This document shows, piece after piece, positions 11,601 through 24,500 of a stretch of DNA of 64,000 bases (its first letter is position 1; each line of letters starts with the position of its first letter). The notes below the pieces were generated by a model that worked only from the letters and a program-made list of their open reading frames with translations, ran no database searches and was not told the DNA's origin. The stretch lies in NCBI GenBank assembly GCA_026929865.2, contig CM049398.1, positions 19,257,501 through 19,321,500 of the forward strand, written 5' to 3'. The DNA is from Hyperoplus lanceolatus. Taxonomy: Eukaryota; Chordata; Actinopteri; Uranoscopiformes; Ammodytidae. A program made the position numbers and the translations under genes.

Positions 11601-14600
11601 TATTTACTCCGCCTCATTTCCTCTTACCGAAAAAAAGGGCATTGATATGACGTCGGGGGGAGGGAGGTAAACCTGACGTAAACCTCCAAGGCCACCCCCT
11701 TAATTATTTGTAAATTTCAACCTCAAATAGAATAAAAACTTACGTGGTCCAAAAAAATTCACCGCCCTCAGTGTTGTCATGGAGATATGACCTAAACATA
11801 CAGACTAGAATGGTTTTTTGGACCAGGCCGTAAATAGGTTTAATAATGCTGTGAAAACGGCCTATTTAACATTGGAGTCAATCAGGAAATGCTGTTTTGG
11901 TACCACCTCTTGGTAGCCACTCAGTGAACTGCATTTTTTTTCACTTCCGCATTGGATGCTGGTAGAACTCGCTGTGGTTGGGGCTTGCTAATGACGCTAT
12001 GGCATGTTACTAGCTACAGAGCGCAATTCAATCCTGTCACGCACCAGAACAGAAATCAGCTCCTTAGCTCAGTTGGTTGGTAGGGCGTCCCCCCCGGGCC
12101 GGGCCTAGCAGCAGACCCGGGTTTGATTCCCGCCCATGGTCATTCTCTACATGTCACTCCCCTCTCTGCCCCATTTAACCTCTGTCTCTCTGCACTATCA
12201 ATAAAAAAAAAAAGCATAAAAATGCCCAAAAAATATCTTCAATCCTCCAACCCGGCAAAGAAGGGGCATGAACAAACTGAGATCAGAAGCTGTGGCTGCA
12301 TTGTAACTCTCATTGATAGCAGTGGATGCAGATGTGTTTGTGGTGTGGTTTTGTGCTCACCCCTTGCTTCCTCAGCTCCTCTTTCAAAGGTGCCAGGCTA
12401 CATTTCTTCCCCAACATGCAGCTGTACCACCTGCAGAAAGAAGAATCCATATTAAGCAGCTGTGTGTCGCTGTGTTAGCGGCCCGGGCCTGATGGGCCGA
12501 GCACAGATCAAACGAGAGCCTCAGGGAGTGAGGTAAACATAAGGAAAAAGCATCTGGGTGTGTTCGTCCACAGAGGAGGAAAAAGCTGTTCTGAAGTCAT
12601 CCCTCGTGGAGGGCCGATCAATAGACTCTGCTGTGTAATAAAGAGATGAGGCTGGTCCTGGATCAATAACCAGTGGAGTCCAACCAGTGAAGATGGAGAA
12701 AACATGAATACATCAGGAAGTCAGTATGGAAAGAGACTGGCCAGTTTTCACAAACCTTGTCAGGGTTTAATTGGTTTTCACTACACCAATTTGAGTTAAA
12801 GCTTATCATCTGGTCTTTATTTAATCGCTGCATTGTCCTGTGTATTCATCTGTCAGGCCACAAACGTTCCTCCATATCTAGGTGTAGGTGGTTGGATCTT
12901 GGTAATTTAGCTGTTGTTGTAATCATGTTGTTTTATCCGGTTTTTAGACAATAAGTTTATAAACTCTTATTTGAGCTCTGACTTCTGCCATTCATATGTA
13001 GATATGCCTTGGGTCTAAGTGGCTTGATTCAATAATAAATGCACGTATGTTATACTTTCGCCAAATACAATATACGCATTAATACGTTGTTGTAGTAACC
13101 GACTTTACTGTATCTGTAATAATATAGCTTATATTTCAAATCAAAATGTTGCGACCCATGGTTTTGGATATTTTTTATTAACATGCCCCCATTCCAAACT
13201 AATTGAATAGGCATGTCACATGAAAATAAAGAAAGCGTTAATCAATAATGAAAATAAAATAATTGCTGCAGCTGTTGTTAATATTCTCCCCGTTAAAGAG
13301 TGGTAAAGTTGCATATATAGAATGAGGATCTTTCTACTAGTCCTACCAGGGAAAAAATAGGATTTTAAGTTTTGGGCATTTTTGCTTTATTAGACAGATT
13401 TGGAGAGACAAAGTTGAAATGGGGCAAAGATTTAAAAAAGTTTAAATGGGTCGGATTCGAACACCACTGCATCGAGGCCTGAGCCAATATGGTATGTGCT
13501 CTAGCCACTTTGCCACCGGAGCGCCCCGTAATAACGCTTTTTGATAGATTTTTATACACGTATGAAGGTGCAGGGGTTGAAAGTTATCACTTGTAGAAAG
13601 TAACATCCCTAAATGTACAATGCTACAGTCACAGCCGACTCATCTTCAAAAGAGAAGGGAAGATGATTTGTAATCAGGATTTGGCGTTATATGAAGATGC
13701 CCAAAGGGAAGAGCATCATTATAGCTTCAGTTGACACAATGAAATATTGAAGACCTCTAATATTCACAGATGTCAACCACTTTTGGTCTCAGTGGGGAGG
13801 AGCAGCTTCCCTCCTCTACCAGCCGCTTTAGAAAACACCCTGAAGTGTGCAGCTGCATCAGCATCCATATTCAACTTTCTCTCCTCACATGTTGAAGTAC
13901 AGCTGTAGGATTCACAATCTTACTACTGGAGGTGGTCATTTTCATATCAGTGGCACAATAAAGGGTATTACCTCATTTCTAACTGAGGTTTGGGGCATTT
14001 GGATGATAAGGTGGCTTGCCCCTGTTTGACACAAATTACACTTCAGTGGAAAGAAGAGGGAGAGGGGAGCAGGGCGGGATGGTGTGGTGGGTCTCAAAGG
14101 ACCAATTGGTGAAGCTTGCTGCGTTTCCATGGACACCTGGTGGCTCTGCTGTCCCAGCATGCTTTTGGGGAGTGACAGCCAGCTCTGGTTGGTTTGGCTC
14201 AATAAGATTGGTCTCTTGCGCACACTTTTTCTCTGATACACGAGCACAACACAGAGCCAGGCAGGTGTTTAGATCAGATCTCTCTCAGGGCCGCTCAACT
14301 TTCAAGTGATGCATTACGCAAACACACACAGTCAAAAAACACACACACACACACTGTACAGGCTGAGCAGGTGTGTAATGTCTAATCAGTTTGAATAGCA
14401 GCACTTTGCAGCTCCCAATCTCCTTGTCTCACTCTGCTGCCCTGGTGACGGACCTGGTTACGGGGGGAGGGGGAAGTGACGGCCGCTGGAGACACTCACA
14501 AACGCAGCTGTTCCCTGTGGGCTCTCGCATACAGTACAGGCTTATTATGTGCCCGAATCTTTAAACCAACTCGAGGTGACAACTACAAAAAATGTGCAGC

Positions 14601-17600
14601 AACGCATCTGCCCATTTTACCTCATGGTGTCTCCCCTTTACTCAAGCTCTCAGCGTCCATTTAAACCTCTCAAAGAAAACCAACTGGTAAGACATTACAA
14701 TAATATGTTCATTAATGTTAAGTAAATGCATTCTTTACATTAACTAATCATTAACTAGCCTTAATAAATGCTTAGGTAATGCTTAATAAAAATTAACTAC
14801 GTGTTCACTTACTCTTATACTTAGTTAAGCATTAGTTAACTAACCATAGTTAATGTCTAACCAAACATTAACTAACCATCAATAACCAAGCATTAACAGT
14901 TAGTTAATGCCTAATAAGCATTAACTAAATTAACATTAATTAACAGTTAACTAATGTACCCAGGGCTGTACAGTGCGACAGTTTTGATCGCATTTGCTAC
15001 TGAAATTGATCACGTGCGATGATGAATACGAATCCATTCGCACTCATGCGACAGGTTGATAATGAGGAGAGGCTGTCTTTGAAACACAGAGGAGAGATGC
15101 ACAACACTGCTTAGAGTGCTCTACATTAACACTGCGGGTAAATGAGTCTTAGGCAAGTAAGTTATTGAGTCCACCCTCCACTTTGGCTGGTGAAAGATGT
15201 GTGCTCGGGATCTGTGCTCGTGCAGCGATTCTAGGTATAAAAACTTCACGGCTCAACGGCAATTACCGGAAGGAGACGGCACATTACCGCAGTTAAGTTA
15301 GCGCGTGTATAAACAGAACATTTCCTGTGCGCCTTCACATTAAAAGCCTGTTACAAACGTGAGTTGACTTTTATTTTGAAGCCGGTAAGAACAGGAAGTT
15401 AGCGCTTTTTTCTAGCTTGAAAGGCAACTCCTTCAGCTGCAAGGAGCAGTCAACAGTAGCCTTGTCTATTTAAACAAAGTTTTAAATAAGCCACTGAAAA
15501 GCTACTCCCAACACATTCACAACAACCTATTTAATTTATCCTAAATTGTACCAATATGTATACTTATTTTAATAATTAACAGAAGGACATTATAATAATA
15601 ATAATAATAATAATTCTGAATCAGCAAAAAATTGCAATTGGCAGGTTAGATTCTTTTTTCTAAATTGCAATCAGTGCACCCCTATTCATTTTTCTACAAT
15701 TATTACTGCACACACTAGGATATCATATTAATTGTGAATCTCAAATGAGACCAGGATGACATGCTCAAAGGTAATTAGAGCAAAATGCAAGGTTTAAAGC
15801 TACAACGAGTAAGTCAGCATGTTGGCGACACCTTTGAACAAAAGCGGTAGTATTTTTACGACGCCAGCTGTCGTGCAGGGCGTGTGAGATTCAAATAATC
15901 AGGAAGCAATATAGTGCGTGTCCGTGTGTTGAAAGTGTGAGGGCACCGGACTCTTTTCGGCTCGGTGAGAGTGGTTAGTGACACAGCATCAACTACACCT
16001 GATTGCAATGAGTTGATCCATTGTCACCTCTCACGGAGCTGAACGAGTATGTGTCCCCACACAAAGCGAATGAACGAGAGACGGCAGTTAGTTATGGATC
16101 ACGATGAGGTAATGTGTTTATGTTGTTGTAAATAATGACTGTTACGACCAGATCAAATGCAGTAATAAAAACTATATAAAAACGTCTTTCTTTGCACTGA
16201 TGGTCTTGTTTGCTTTTAATGGTAATTTATGATTATGAGAGGAAACATGAGGCTGTTTAAAAGATATTTAAATGTTACTCGTTGCCGCTTTAAGGTTATG
16301 CAAGTTTTCAATCATAGCGTACTTTGTGTGCTACCAAATTTATTTTTGTGCTACTGAATTTTTTTGCTTGCTAGCACCAGTGCTACCACCTAAAAAAATA
16401 AGCGTACAGCCCTGAATGTACCCTTATTGTAAAGTGTTACCAACAAACCTGCAGCACTCCATTTCACCCATCTGCCAGTTCTGAACCCTGAAAACCTACA
16501 GTTTCTGTCAGTCACTCTGTCACTCCAAAAATCTGGTTTAGATGGTTTAAAAAGATTTGATTTTGTCTTGATATTTTGCTCACCGCAAGCGTGTCTTGAG
16601 CTGCAGGCTGTCATGAATGATCCTCTTGACAAACTCCAGTTCACCGCCCTCTGCCATGATCTCCGTCACACCGCCCGTGTTCACAGAACTGGGCGGTGGT
16701 CTCCGTGAGTTCCTGGAGTTGACCCCCTGCAGAGAGCAACAAAACAGACTAAGATTAACATCAAATCCTATTAGAAGCCTGTTACTATTGTGTTACAAAT
16801 AGTGTTTTGTGTCAGGCTTGCACTGGCCAGTGAATGAGTGCTGTGTATGTTCCAAGAAGCAAAACACTTTGGAATTTTAATGTATACATAGAACACCAGT
16901 AAAACGTCTTGAATGTTAAAAGGGAAACTCTTACCTTTGCTTCTAGCTGGTTCGCGAAAAAAGGAGGGTTGCACATGCAGAAGTCGTACACTATTTCAGT
17001 CTCTTCTTTCAAGGCGTCCATAAGTAAAGTCTTCTGAGGGACTTTGACAACTAGGATAGAGAAGAAGGAAGGATTCGTAAGCTTGATGTTCTAACAAAAC
17101 AAGGCTCCAGGTGTCATACAAATTGCAACTTTCAAATAAAAGTTTCCAATCATGACAGCTTCCAAATTGAATAGTTAAATAAAGAATTGATTCAATTATA
17201 TCACTTTTAGTCGCACTAGATGGAACTGTATGCCAACCTTTAATAAGGTCAGACAGGTTGTTCTGCTCCACGTTTTTCGTGGCGTAGTCGAAACAGATGT
17301 CATCCACCTCTGTGGCAAGGAAGTACCAACCGTTCATTGTGGCTCCTAGCAGGGGGTAGATACAAGACGCTCCTGTACCTGAAAAAAAACCATACACATT
17401 TTTGGCAGCTTGAGGACATGTTTAAGGATGATGAATGGTGACATGGATACCTTAAAGAGGACCTATGATGCTTTTTGACTTTTATGACCTATAAACGTTG
17501 CTATGATGATTTATAGTCATGCTTAACCATACTAAATTATCAAATAATGTCTTACATGCATTTCGACGTATTCCCTGCTGACCATCTGGGGTGTCTGTGC

Positions 17601-20600
17601 AGAACACTAGACACTATTCTAGCCAGTCGAGAAGTCACGTGTTCAAAGCGGTTTGAGGCTTTGTAACTTTGTGACGTCGCATGTAACTTGGTGTCGTCAC
17701 CACGCGGATGTTTCCATGTATAGTAATGCTGTCACTTCCCTGTTCGCGTCTGCCTCGCGCCCTTATAGGTCCATGCTTGCGCTTCCCGCCACTGAAAGTA
17801 TTCCGGAAGGAAGGTAACCAATCACAACGGAGTGGGGTTTGCAGGAGGGGGGGGGGGAAGCGGAGATGGCCGAAGCACAGACGGAGGGAGCGGAGATGGC
17901 CGAAGCACACACACTCAAGTGTTGACAGGACGTGCTGGATCGCCAAAATAAGAGAAAGAGCTTCCCGAAAATCTACATAGTTTTTTGTGATGTGATTTGT
18001 GTCAGGTTGCTCTATAGCAGTGTAAAACAAGAAATTAAGACCAGAAAAGTAGTATAATAGGTCCTCTTTAATGTACACTAGGTGTTTTGCAATATTGCCT
18101 CCCCTTCACCCATTCAGAATTTGGCTTCAACTTTGTGGCCATAATGGATTATAAATGTCAGTTCCAACAGCTAGTATTAAATCATTCACTTATGAAAGGC
18201 TGCATAATTCAGTCCAGTCTCTGATAAAAAGGTGGAAGGCGTTGTTAAAAGGAAACACCCGGTGATCCATCAGGGGGCAGACAGCTTCAATCTGCTCATG
18301 GAAAAATTCAGGGTCACCAATCAATGACCTGAGGCCCCAACGAGGACTCACACACATGAATACCCGTACACAATAACAATGTTTTTGTCTTTTTTGGACC
18401 GACAGAGAAGCAAACAGGCAGTGACATGTGGATGAGGGTTTGGCTGGTAAGTGCTGGGAACACTGGGAATGACTGGGCTTGTGCACCAGCTGGAAGCACC
18501 AAGTGACATTTGGTGTGCCGCTCTGATTCTGCTGGTAGCCACATCAAGAATAAACAAGAGCAAGGGCCTCTCAAGCTCCAATTAACACACCCCCTTTGCG
18601 TGTTTATTTAAGTTCAGCTTCTGCTTGAGATCATAATCTTCAAGAACTACTTTCTCTTCACAGAAGCGACATGTAGCCCACAGATTTGTGTTGGTTTTTG
18701 CGGCAGTGTTCAATTTGTGCAAATGTTAGGGATTGGCTTTTTAATTTTCGTTTAAATTCCGGTTTAGCAGAAAGTTCAATGATTACCAGGGAAAGCTAAA
18801 ACGTTCCAGGGGCCTCATGAAATATCACACACACACACAGACAGATGTCCAGCGAGCGACAAAAGTAGAGGTTGTACCAATGTCAATGCCCCTGCGCGGC
18901 TGCTTCTGTCCGTCGATGAGGTCCTCCACCCAGTGGATGTAGTTGAGGCGGAGGGGGACGGTGGGGATGAGGCGCTCAAGAGGAATCTCGATGGTCAAAC
19001 CAAAGTCTTCCTTCAGCAGGGTGCAGGTCAGCGCTCGCACCGCCTCTGGCTCTTTGAAATTCACACTAAAAGGAGACACAAACATAGCCGAATTAGTTAA
19101 TGTCACCATCAAAAAACAACAGACACACCATTTTGGTTCAGACCTGTAAAACATGATCTCTAGGCTGAAATGTATCCTATTTAAAGTTAATTAGATCATA
19201 GTTTGTATTTTTGTAGTTGCTGGTACAATTAACAAATTTTCAATTTTATACCATTTTATTTGGTTTACATTTTTGTACAGCTGCTTGTGTTTTAGACAAT
19301 ATACATTTGAGTTGTGGGTTCTTGGGCTTTTGTTAAATAAAAAGAGGGTTTGCATTACTTAAACGAAGGCATAATATAAAAAGTTTCAAACAATATTCTG
19401 CCCTGAAGATGTAGGTTAAGGACAAACATTTTGGATTATAATTTTATGGTTCACCTTTGTTTCCTCCTCCGAATATGTTCAGTTAACCTGACATTTTTAG
19501 AGCTGTAAAGTCTGACCTCCTAGTCTTATCCCAGTTAAAATGTTGCCATGTTCTCAGATCTCAGCATTTAACTTGAATATATTATTATTCCTGAAAGGAC
19601 TAGTAAAACAACTACAAAAGAAACTGAATTTGAAAAAGACGATTTTAATTTAGTGACTGTCTTGCTGATCCTCTTTTTTGTGAGGCGCCCTGACAGCAAT
19701 TTACAAAACTGCTTTTAATGCAGCACTCCATTAACCTTCTGCAGCTCCCTGCAGTGAAGCACATTACACACACACAAACACACACACAAACACACGCACA
19801 AGAAGGACAATAGGGAGATAAGCAGCCCATCAATTCAAACAATTCCCTGCTAATGACAATGAAATTCACATTAACACAACAGCTCTACCCATTTTTTTTA
19901 ACTCCCAGTTCTAAGTCCCACTCGTAGATTCTCCAGTCTTTCCCCCACTTGACATGTTTAATGGTTTCAGCTGTCACAAATGTTGGCCCAGGCGCAGCAG
20001 ACGAAACGAGTGGGCGAGATACGTATAATTAAAGCTTTGCTGGGAGCTTCGGCACCTTGGCAGATGTAATTAGAAGCATCCTGGTGAAAGGAGCGTCTGG
20101 CACCTCACAAGTTTGGTGTGAGCGTATTGCAGTGAAGGTGAAAAAATGGAGATCCAAAGATAGTCTGATTTAATTTATTTTCTTCACACTTAAATTAAAA
20201 CAAATTTCACCCTCACAGTACTCAGCTTTTCTTCTTCACAACAAAAAAGCGTGTCCCAGTTTCCATTGTTTACTTTCTTCTGGCCTTATGGACCAACCAT
20301 TAGGTGTAAGCAAGTGTTTAGACTGATAACAGTCCTGTGTTGCTTCAGGTTAGACAGAAATACTATCCAGGAGCTTGAGTATGAGACCCCGTTTCCACTT
20401 GGCATTAACATCTGACTTTTGTAATCGGATCACATGAATAAAGCTTTAACTACAGGTGAAAACACTCTCAAGACGCATTGAGATTGAATCACAAAAACCA
20501 CATTCGGAGGTGTTTACGGCGCTTGTGTCCGATGTGTCCGCATTCATTTGGTAGTGGAAACACCAGTGTGACTCTTGTCCACTTTAGGGACCTCCTACTC

Positions 20601-21474
20601 AACTGCTGCCCCCTGCCTGAGCGGAAATACGTTAAAAGTGCATCACTGGCGTTCATGCAGCTTTTATAGAAGCCTCATTGTCTAAATGAGACAGTAGCCT
20701 ATCTCTTCAACCTAGACTTGTAATTATCTTCGCATGTAATGCATTTTAATAGCAAATGCGATTAAAACTGTGGCACTGTACAGCCCTGTATGTTTACTTG
20801 TTTGAACCCCACCGGTTAAAAACAGCAATGCAAACGGAAATGATGTACGTGTTGATTTAAATACAGCGCGGGTAAATGGAATCGGATCACAAGTAGACAA
20901 AGAAGTCACATTTGAAAATACAAGTGGGAACACACGGATTGAGAGTTGTCCACTTGTAACCAGATTCAAAAAGTCAGATGTTAATCCCAGGTGGAAACAG
21001 GGTCTGAGATCCAGGAGTTTGAAGGTTTACTAAAGGCATGTTGCTGCACCAGTTTATAATATAATGAGGAAGGATTTCACTCAAGTAAAGTTATCACTGT
21101 GTCAATCGTTTCATATTTCCTCACACAACTGTGAGTTGATCAGCCAGGACTGTGTACCCGTCAAATTTGATGGGTCAATTCAACATTTTCTCTGATGGCG
21201 TTATGTGGTGGTCCAGGTTCAATTACTATAGCAATCAACCCTGAATTTGTTTTAGCCAGAGCCTATGGCGCTGCCACTGTGGGGCTTGCCTTAGCACCAC
21301 TTCAGCACAATTTAAAACTGAAACGGTATGTTTCTTTATACCTTAAAGTCTGGAGGAACAACTGAATTACAGATTTAAAAAAGGAACATACAATACAGGA
21401 GTGGTGCCTGGTTGGAGAGCGCTGTGTCACGTCATCCTCCTTCCTTTCTCATTACCCACCCACTCTCTACTGTC

Positions 21475-21516
<42 letters not shown>

Positions 21517-24500
21517 TAAAAAAATTTCAAATGCCCGAAATACCATTATATCTATTTATACAACCAAAACTCATGCGAACCAAATTTATCATATACATTA
21601 CTTACGTAACTGCGACTGCTTCGCTGCTGAGGTAAATCAGGTCTCTAAACTCAGCTTTGATAAAGAAAAACGGTGTCGCAGCAGCCATTTGTGAGACATG
21701 TATAAACGAGAAGCGATTTACCTGTAGATTTACCTCACATCAATCTTAGCCGGTGTCTTCTCACCTAATGAACATAAGGTTAATGGTCCAGTTTAATCAG
21801 GAGGCTGAAGGACTGTGACCTCTCGGAGGAAAACGAGAACACCTGGCTGCTTTGGGGATGTACGACACATTTTGCAGAAAACGAGTGAAAAGAATTTGCA
21901 CTTTAAAATTGGCATGAGCTTAGTGGAGGAATCAGGCTAATGAGGGAGAAGTGAAACGTCAGCATAACACTCTTTTCACAAAGTGAAAGCCCGACTCTCT
22001 GGTCAGTCGGGCTCTTTCATTTCTCCTCAGAGGCATCATTATATACGGATCAATATTCATAGAGGGAAGCTGCCCAGGCCAGCCCTCTATTTTTAGCCAC
22101 TGATGAGTGTGTGTGAGTGTGAGTGTGTGTATGTGCAATGCAGGCCCATCACTCCCATCAGCAGCACAGCAAAGGCCACGTCTCCATGGCAACCCTACCT
22201 ACTGAACAGAGAAGGAGAGCACGCAAATCCAGCCACGCTGGAGCAATGGCTGCTGCCAGACAGAGCGTGCACGCAATTTACGTCGATGCTGCCACAAAGG
22301 TGCACCACTGCGTGCATACGACAGTAACGTGGCGACGGGAGGCAGTGTGGGACAAACCTGATGAAAAAGTTTTTATGGGACTAAATATGCTGCACTGTTG
22401 TGACAATAGGGAACAGGAGGGAAAAAAACAGAATCTAAAAAATATTTTCAGCTCAGAACTTGGAATCCAGTTGAGGTAAATCAGCTGCACGGAGCAAGAA
22501 GAGATGTGTGCAGTGAGACTTTGCAGGGAAAAAGAAAAGATGAATGTGCTGAAAGGCAGAAAAAAGTCTTTGTTTCAAGAGGATGACATCATTAGGCCGA
22601 GGGGTGTAGTGCTGAGACAAACAGCTAGCTCTCACCGCTACATATTCAGCGCACGCACGCACGCACACGCACACACACACACACACAGGTGACCTTCGAG
22701 GTGCATCTACTTCACTGCGAGTGTGCAGGAAAAACATTTTGTGCTGATTAGCAGCAACCTCTTCTCTGGTGTCAGGTGTTTTTTCAATTTGATTTTTTAT
22801 CACTGGAGAGAAAAACATTTTGAGTCCTTGCCCCAGCAAAACCAGCAATCACTTACACCCCTATGTGAATCTAAATTTAAACTGACAATTTGAATACCTC
22901 TGAGCTCATTCATGGAGATTTTGCAATTCTGCAGAAATGCTCATGGAATGTTGATGATGTAAAAAACATGGCTGATTCAGCTTTCAATAACAGCAGCCAT
23001 GACTGAAAATATTATATTTCTGATTAGGTAGGCTTATTTGTTTGATGAATACAATGTTAATTTGAGTTTTACAAGTCATCAAAGTCTAAATTTTCTAATT
23101 TAAATAAATAAAAAAACATGGGAAACATAGTTTAGGTGCATTTGCCCTCCCAATTATTCAACAAAAATAGTGGCTGGACCAAAATATGATCATTATAATA
23201 AATAAATTATAACTAACTGGTTTTAGACACAGGAGGACTGTGCTGGTTGGGCATGGAAGGTACGCAGCCGATGATGACAGATTGAATATAAAAAATGGCT
23301 ATGCCTATATAAGGCAGTGAGTTTTGACTCTGCTGTGCTTCTGATCATCATAGTTATAATTTTATCAATGTAAGATTCAGCATCAGGGTCCATTATTATT
23401 ATCTTCTGCTGCCAAGAACATGTTTAATAATAAATATCCAAACAAAACTGTTTGGAGAATGTAACATTTCATTAATAACGGAGAATCATCTGTGGAAAGA
23501 GATCGTTTCGCAGCTCATAAAAAAATATGACTACCAAATTAATGTCACAATGAGGCTGTTGCATTCTTTATATCCATTCATGCCTCCTAATTCACTACCC
23601 TATATCTGCCCCATCAGAGCCTTTCTCCTTACACACAAACTAAACAAATCAACAGAATCAGAACCATCAGACCCCATACTTCTGCTGCCTCTGGTCTGAG
23701 CTCCACTCTTTGCCCACTGCAATCAGCCCTTGCCACTGACAATCCCCTAAATGAAGGAGACGTATTTCCCCCGAGGATTGAGTGAGTGTCTCCCCAAGAT
23801 TTCCTTCATCCCCAACTGACTGCTTAAATACATAGAAAGCCAGTAATGAATTGATTGGGAAATATAAAACCAGAGTAATGATCCCTCCACTAATGGAACG
23901 ACAGACGGGGAAGCCAAAATTGCTGCATACGGCAAACCAGAGCTGGTCCCACAAATGAAGAGATATACAAAAATCCTTGACATCAGTTAAAGCGGCTACG
24001 AGTAACATTTACATATATTTTAAACAGCCTCATGTTTCCTCTGATAATCATAAATTACCTTTAACAGCAAACGAGACCCTCAGTGCAAAGAAAGACGTTT
24101 TTATATAGTTTTTATTACTGCTTTTGGTCTGGTCGCACACAGTCCGATTTTCGGTTCGCTCGTGCAGGCTCTATGGTCACATATCCGTATTAGTCGCAGA
24201 TTTCAGTGTGGCGCAGCAACGCGATTTGAGAAGCCTATCCCTCCAGGTGAGGGAAGGGGAGCGGGAGCCTTGTTTGAGACAGTTATTTGTCGTCATAATG
24301 ACCGATAACGGGGCTGAACCATCAAGGAAAAAAAAGAAAATGCAATGAAGAAAAGCTAAAAGGGAGAGTGATATAGGCTACAGGCGGGACGAGGGCGTTG
24401 CCAAGCAATGTGTATACAATTTCAGGAGAGCGAAACTAGACTGCAGTGTTTACTCCTAAATGAATGAGCGGTTGGTACTAACACAAAGTTTGCTTTGCTT

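Larger units (their letters stand above)
14686..16441. mobile_element. TTAACTAA-rich MITE, split by an hAT insertion
   Basis: Left end GGTAAGACATTACAATAA and right end TTATTGTAAAGTGTTACC form imperfect terminal inverted repeats. The body is packed with ATTAACTAA / GCATTAACTA subrepeats (14700-14950). A 1454-bp hAT element (14961-16414) sits near the right end and is bracketed by AATGTACC. Confidence 0.7.
21003..23986. other. mettl16 intron 1, sparse part
   Basis: Besides the ATCT repeat, a hairpin at 21984-22019 and an (AC)n/(GCAC)n tract at 22650-22686, no gene or clear element is seen. Confidence 0.45.

Noticed and set aside
12059-12131. A true tRNA gene
   Set aside because: Boxes A and B are present, but the acceptor stem and anticodon arm do not fold properly, and a SINE body and A-rich tail follow.
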